From Pieris napi (lineage: Eukaryota; Arthropoda; Insecta; Lepidoptera; Pieridae): 64,000 bases of DNA. The position numbers and the translations under genes are program-made. Numbering within the stretch: the stretch's first letter is position 1; each line of letters opens with the position of its first letter. The stretch covers positions 248,001 to 312,000 of the forward strand of contig NC_062245.1 in NCBI RefSeq assembly GCF_905475465.1, written 5' to 3'. The notes below the pieces were generated by a model, which was not told the DNA's origin, made no database searches, and was given only the letters and a program-made list of their open reading frames with translations. Below are positions 61,124 through 64,000 of the stretch, piece by piece.

Positions 61124-61168
61124 AATAAAAGTCAAAATTCAAAAAAAAAAAAAAAAAAAAGTCAAAAT
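61124..61168 (+). repeat. AATAAA followed by A20, flanked by GTCAAAAT duplicates
   Basis: AATAAA (61124-61129) is followed by GTCAAAAT (61131-61138), TC, 20 adenines (61141-61160), and GTCAAAAT again (61161-61168). This looks like the scar of a retroposition event: a poly(A) tract bounded by an 8-bp duplication, with almost no body left. Confidence 0.5.
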
Positions 61169-61322
61169 AAAGTTTTGTAATTTATTATATTATCCAATCT
61201 CTAATCCTTAGTAATATTATTATTAGGTAAATTCATGTTAATTTTGACATAATGTGTAATCAGAAAATATAAAGTGAAGTGAAGTGAGTTGAATATAAGG
61301 AGTAAAATACGTACTTACTACA

Positions 61323-63389
61323 ATGGAGCGTGGTAAAATGTCTTCAGCCGGTCGTGGGGGTAAAAGCAAGGCTCCTCAACATCCTCAGGATATATTTGCG
61401 TTAGGCAGCAAGTCGACTGTGGTAGTTTCACGCGACTCCGAAAAACGAAGCATACATAAGCCTACCACTAGCGGTAAGCTATAAGTACTTTTTGATTATC
61501 TGCCTGGTGCAGTCTTTTGAAACAATGTCATAATTGATATTAATTTAGGTGTTGTGGAAAGGAAACGAGACAGCACAGGATTTGGGAGCCAACCGCCAAG
61601 TAAGAGATCAAGGATAGGTTCTCCTGCAGAATCAGTATCAACAACTTCACTTGAGATAGATCCTGTTGACTTGGTTCCTAATGTACTTCAAGCTCTTGAT
61701 ACACATAATTCAGACAAACTTGTGAGTATGACATATTTGAGATATAGTGCAAAGTAGATTTGAACATTCACAAGTGTAAAATATTAAAAAAATATATGAT
61801 TTGCTCATAGGATTATCATTATTATTTTATTTTATTATACTAGCTCTACAAAAATAACTTATTTTTGATAGTATATTAATTCATATTGTCTTTTCAGCTT
61901 GGTCTTTTAACAGGCTCCATTCGCCTCTTAAAGTCCCAACGATCGAAGCCTGATCCAATACTATGTATGGGCATGTTGTATCTAACAAAGATTCGTCCCA
62001 ATATGTTTGCTCATGAGACTGTTACACAAACACTTTGTACATTACTGAAGAGGGAACAAGGAGCAGCATTTAAAAGTAAAGGCAATCCACTAGTGTTTGT
62101 TTTAGCTTGTAATATGCTGTATGCAGGACATAAAGATAGTAACAACTGGCCAGATACATTTATAAAGGTAAGATTAGCTATTGAAAGGTCTTATATGATG
62201 AAAATATTTCCTTATTCAAACTTTTCACATAATAATTAGAAAAATGTGTTTTAAACTTTATTTTAAGCTAAATATAATTTGAAACAGAAAATAATTTTCT
62301 GTCATATTATTAAATCATTATTTGTACCAAAATCCTCTATGTATTACTGGTATCATATTTGCATGAAATTTGAACTGTATTAAGGGGCTCCTAGGCGGGC
62401 CATTTCTTCACGAAAATGTATAGCTGCAAGGGTATAGCTGTTAGCATCAGCCAGCATTTACGGCTAGACTATAGAATGTTGTTATAAAAGATTTTGACTG
62501 TAATTGAATGACCGCAAAAAACAAACAAATTATTGAGACATTGAAATTAACGAATGCCAAATTATTGTGAATCGACTGTATATATATCCTGCCTTGTTTG
62601 ACAGCGCTAAAGTGCCGCCATTTGTCGACTTAAGTCAATAAATACATATGTAATAGATCACGGGCTACGTCCAGGCACCAACCCCAGTAATTAGGCTGTC
62701 CTAGGATATAATGTTTCTAGATCGCATGCGCGTATCGATTGCGATGGTAATATAAAGGTGCACCTAACCAGTGAATTCGATACGTTAGTCATCTGCGTTC
62801 TATCGGCGCGGCGTATTTACCAATTTTGATCCGTTGTTGTGCACTCAAAATTAAACATGTAATACTTGTACCATAATTTTAAAATTACCTTTTCAAGTGA
62901 TTTCGTTTATATTACGGCAACTTCGAGAGCAATAAAATTATGTAGTTTTTAATTGTGTGATTAACAGGTATACCTGGATGACGCTCTCAATGAGAGGTGG
63001 TGGGTGGATTGTACCTGGTGCAAATGTCTGGTGGAAAATATTGTCACGGCGTTCAGCACGAAACAACCGCCTTCACATCTTATACCCACTGAGAGTACGT
63101 TGGGTGAGTTAACGCTAATTGCTTTTTGCATATTCACAGGAAAATTTAAATGTCTCTGTACACTTCCATCATAGCATAGCATTGTATGTTGTATGTTAAA
63201 TTTAATAGAGGATAAATAACAATATCAGTAGATTAAAAATATTAAACAAGACTTTAATATTATACTCTTTATGTTATAAATATGGTTACTTTTAGGAACA
63301 ATGTCCCCGTCAGGGTCCGGCTCGCCGTTGATGGGGAGTACGGAAGATGATGTGGACAACACTGAACTAGAGTATACCGTCTTTCCCAG
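61323..63389 (+). CDS. IntS1: Integrator complex subunit 1, 5' part (runs off the window)
   Basis: Largest scaffold of the Integrator complex, which cleaves snRNA and other nascent RNA polymerase II transcripts in the nucleus. Exons seen: 61323-61473, 61549-61721, 61898-62167, 62968-63103 and 63296-63389. They join in phases 1, 0, 0, 1 and leave phase 2, encoding the first 274 residues of a protein usually near 2000 aa. Recognisable parts are QDIFALGSKS at the N-terminus, SQPPSKRSRIG (nuclear-type basic), LTKIRPNMFAHETVTQTLCT, then VYLDDALNERWWVD, which is characteristic of INTS1, and an acidic DDVDNTELEYTVFPR. The remaining exons lie beyond 64000. Confidence 0.9.
62168..62967 (+). other. INTS1 intron 3
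   Basis: 800-bp intron. The stretch at about 62680-62820 is GC-richer than its surroundings and contains TAATATAAAG followed by a CAGT-type start about 20 bp later. It might be an old retroelement promoter, but no LTR boundaries were found. Confidence 0.35.
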
Positions 63390-64000
63390 GTAAATAAATA
63401 ATATACTACGCTTACGAAGTTTACTTTTAGCTGGGTGAAAGAGTTTTGTGACATAAAAACGACCTTGTTTTTGCGTTCCCCTAAACTATAAATATATTTG
63501 TGTTCCCCTAAACGTCCAATCATATCAGTCTATCTATATATATAACAGAAAGTTGTGTTAGTTACACTATTTATAACTCAAGAACGGCTGAATCGATTTG
63601 GCTGAAAATTGTTGGGGCGGTAACTTAGTACCAGGAGATGGATATAGGATATAACAGAAAAACTAAAAATTTATCAGTTAAAACATCAGTCTAGCCGTTC
63701 ATTTGTTAAAAATGGTATGACAAAACCCAACTGAGAGCTAAACGTAACGTAATGTAACGTAATTGAAAAATCTTAAATATGTAGTGTTTTTTATTTGCTT
63801 TTGAGCTGACTTTGTCAAGATTTCCTTTAACTATCTCGCTTGCAAAATTTACATGCGTTGAGTTACAGGTGAAGAAAAAATAGCTTCTAGAGCTAATATG
63901 TGAATTGACCATATGTATGAATACTAAAAACTACGTAGATATAAACCGAATTTATGTATGAAAATATTGTTAAATGCACTGCAAGAGAAAAGAGCGATTA
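63390..64000 (+). other. INTS1 intron 5 with repeat fragment
   Basis: Non-coding. The segment at about 63580-63660 (CAAGAACGGCTGAATCGATT, then GGCGGTAACTTAGTACCAGG) matches in style a repeat that is very common in lepidopteran genomes, often placed with Helitron or RTE elements. The family assignment is from memory. The rest is AT-rich to the window edge. Confidence 0.45.

Larger units (their letters stand above)
60070..61322. promoter_or_regulatory. Divergent region between the PLB-like gene and INTS1
   Basis: 1.25 kb between two divergent start codons, about half of which is occupied by a MITE (60313-60961). After it comes a retroposition-like AATAAA plus A20 tract (61124-61160). The promoter of INTS1 should lie within the last 160-350 bp, that of the PLB-like gene in the first 240 bp. 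No TATA box stands out. Confidence 0.5.

Noticed and set aside
62680..62830. TATA-like box plus CAGT start in INTS1 intron as a solo LTR
   Set aside because: No TG...CA boundaries or target duplication could be found; kept only as a note in the intron entry.
1..64000. CRISPR arrays, operons, phage or plasmid genes
   Set aside because: The window is eukaryotic nuclear DNA with spliced genes; no such structures are present.

Overview
The window looks like nuclear DNA from an insect, most likely a lepidopteran. It is AT-rich with long introns, consensus GT/AG splice sites, transposon debris, and genes whose closest recognisable relatives are insect (pasilla, Wsck, lama). Order-level placement is an inference from gene content and repeat style. 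Exon coordinates were assigned by hand from splice consensus, reading phase and protein similarity. For each multi-exon gene the summed phases close on a complete frame.

Layout. (1) 1-33.1 kb, plus strand: the Nova/pasilla splicing-factor gene, with three KH domains, ten coding exons, a 14-kb intron and a probable 3.8-kb 3'UTR. It has signs of extensive alternative processing: a 63-nt cassette-type exon, a tandem donor, a frame-preserving 69-nt intron, and an alternative stop-containing exon that would remove KH3. (2) 33.1-36.0 kb, minus: an intronless Wsck-type receptor (WSC, FN3, transmembrane segment, kinase-like domain) that lacks the key catalytic residues. It is convergent with pasilla. 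(3) 36.4-37.0 kb, plus: a small two-exon helix-turn-helix-like gene with an in-frame TAG followed by 41 more open codons. (4) 37.5-41.6 kb, plus: a basic, Ser/Asn/Lys-rich five-exon gene with a NuSAP-like C-terminal motif and an internal 33-bp tandem repeat. (5) 42.5-43.8 kb: an apparently intact mariner-like DNA transposon. (6) 43.8-50.7 kb: AT-rich with no convincing gene. (7) 50.8-52.3 kb, minus: an intronless MFSD14/HIAT1-type transporter, divergent from (8) AP-2 sigma at 52.8-54.2 kb, plus, whose start codon sits alone in its exon. (9) 55.05-55.95 kb: a non-autonomous hAT element. (10) 56.2-60.1 kb, minus: a 12-exon phospholipase B-like gene (lama/PLBD2). (11) 60.3-61.0 kb: a MITE with near-perfect TIRs. 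(12) 61.3 kb to the right edge, plus: the 5' part of Integrator subunit 1.

The genes are ordinary nuclear neighbours and do not form an operon or a single pathway. Several are RNA-related (pasilla, INTS1) or membrane/lysosome-related (AP-2 sigma, PLB-like, MFSD14), but I see no functional cluster. I did not find a clearly new biological system. The strongest leads are the KH3-removing exon and in-frame intron of pasilla, the TAG-interrupted helix-turn-helix gene, the intact mariner element, and several perfect hairpins in non-coding DNA.
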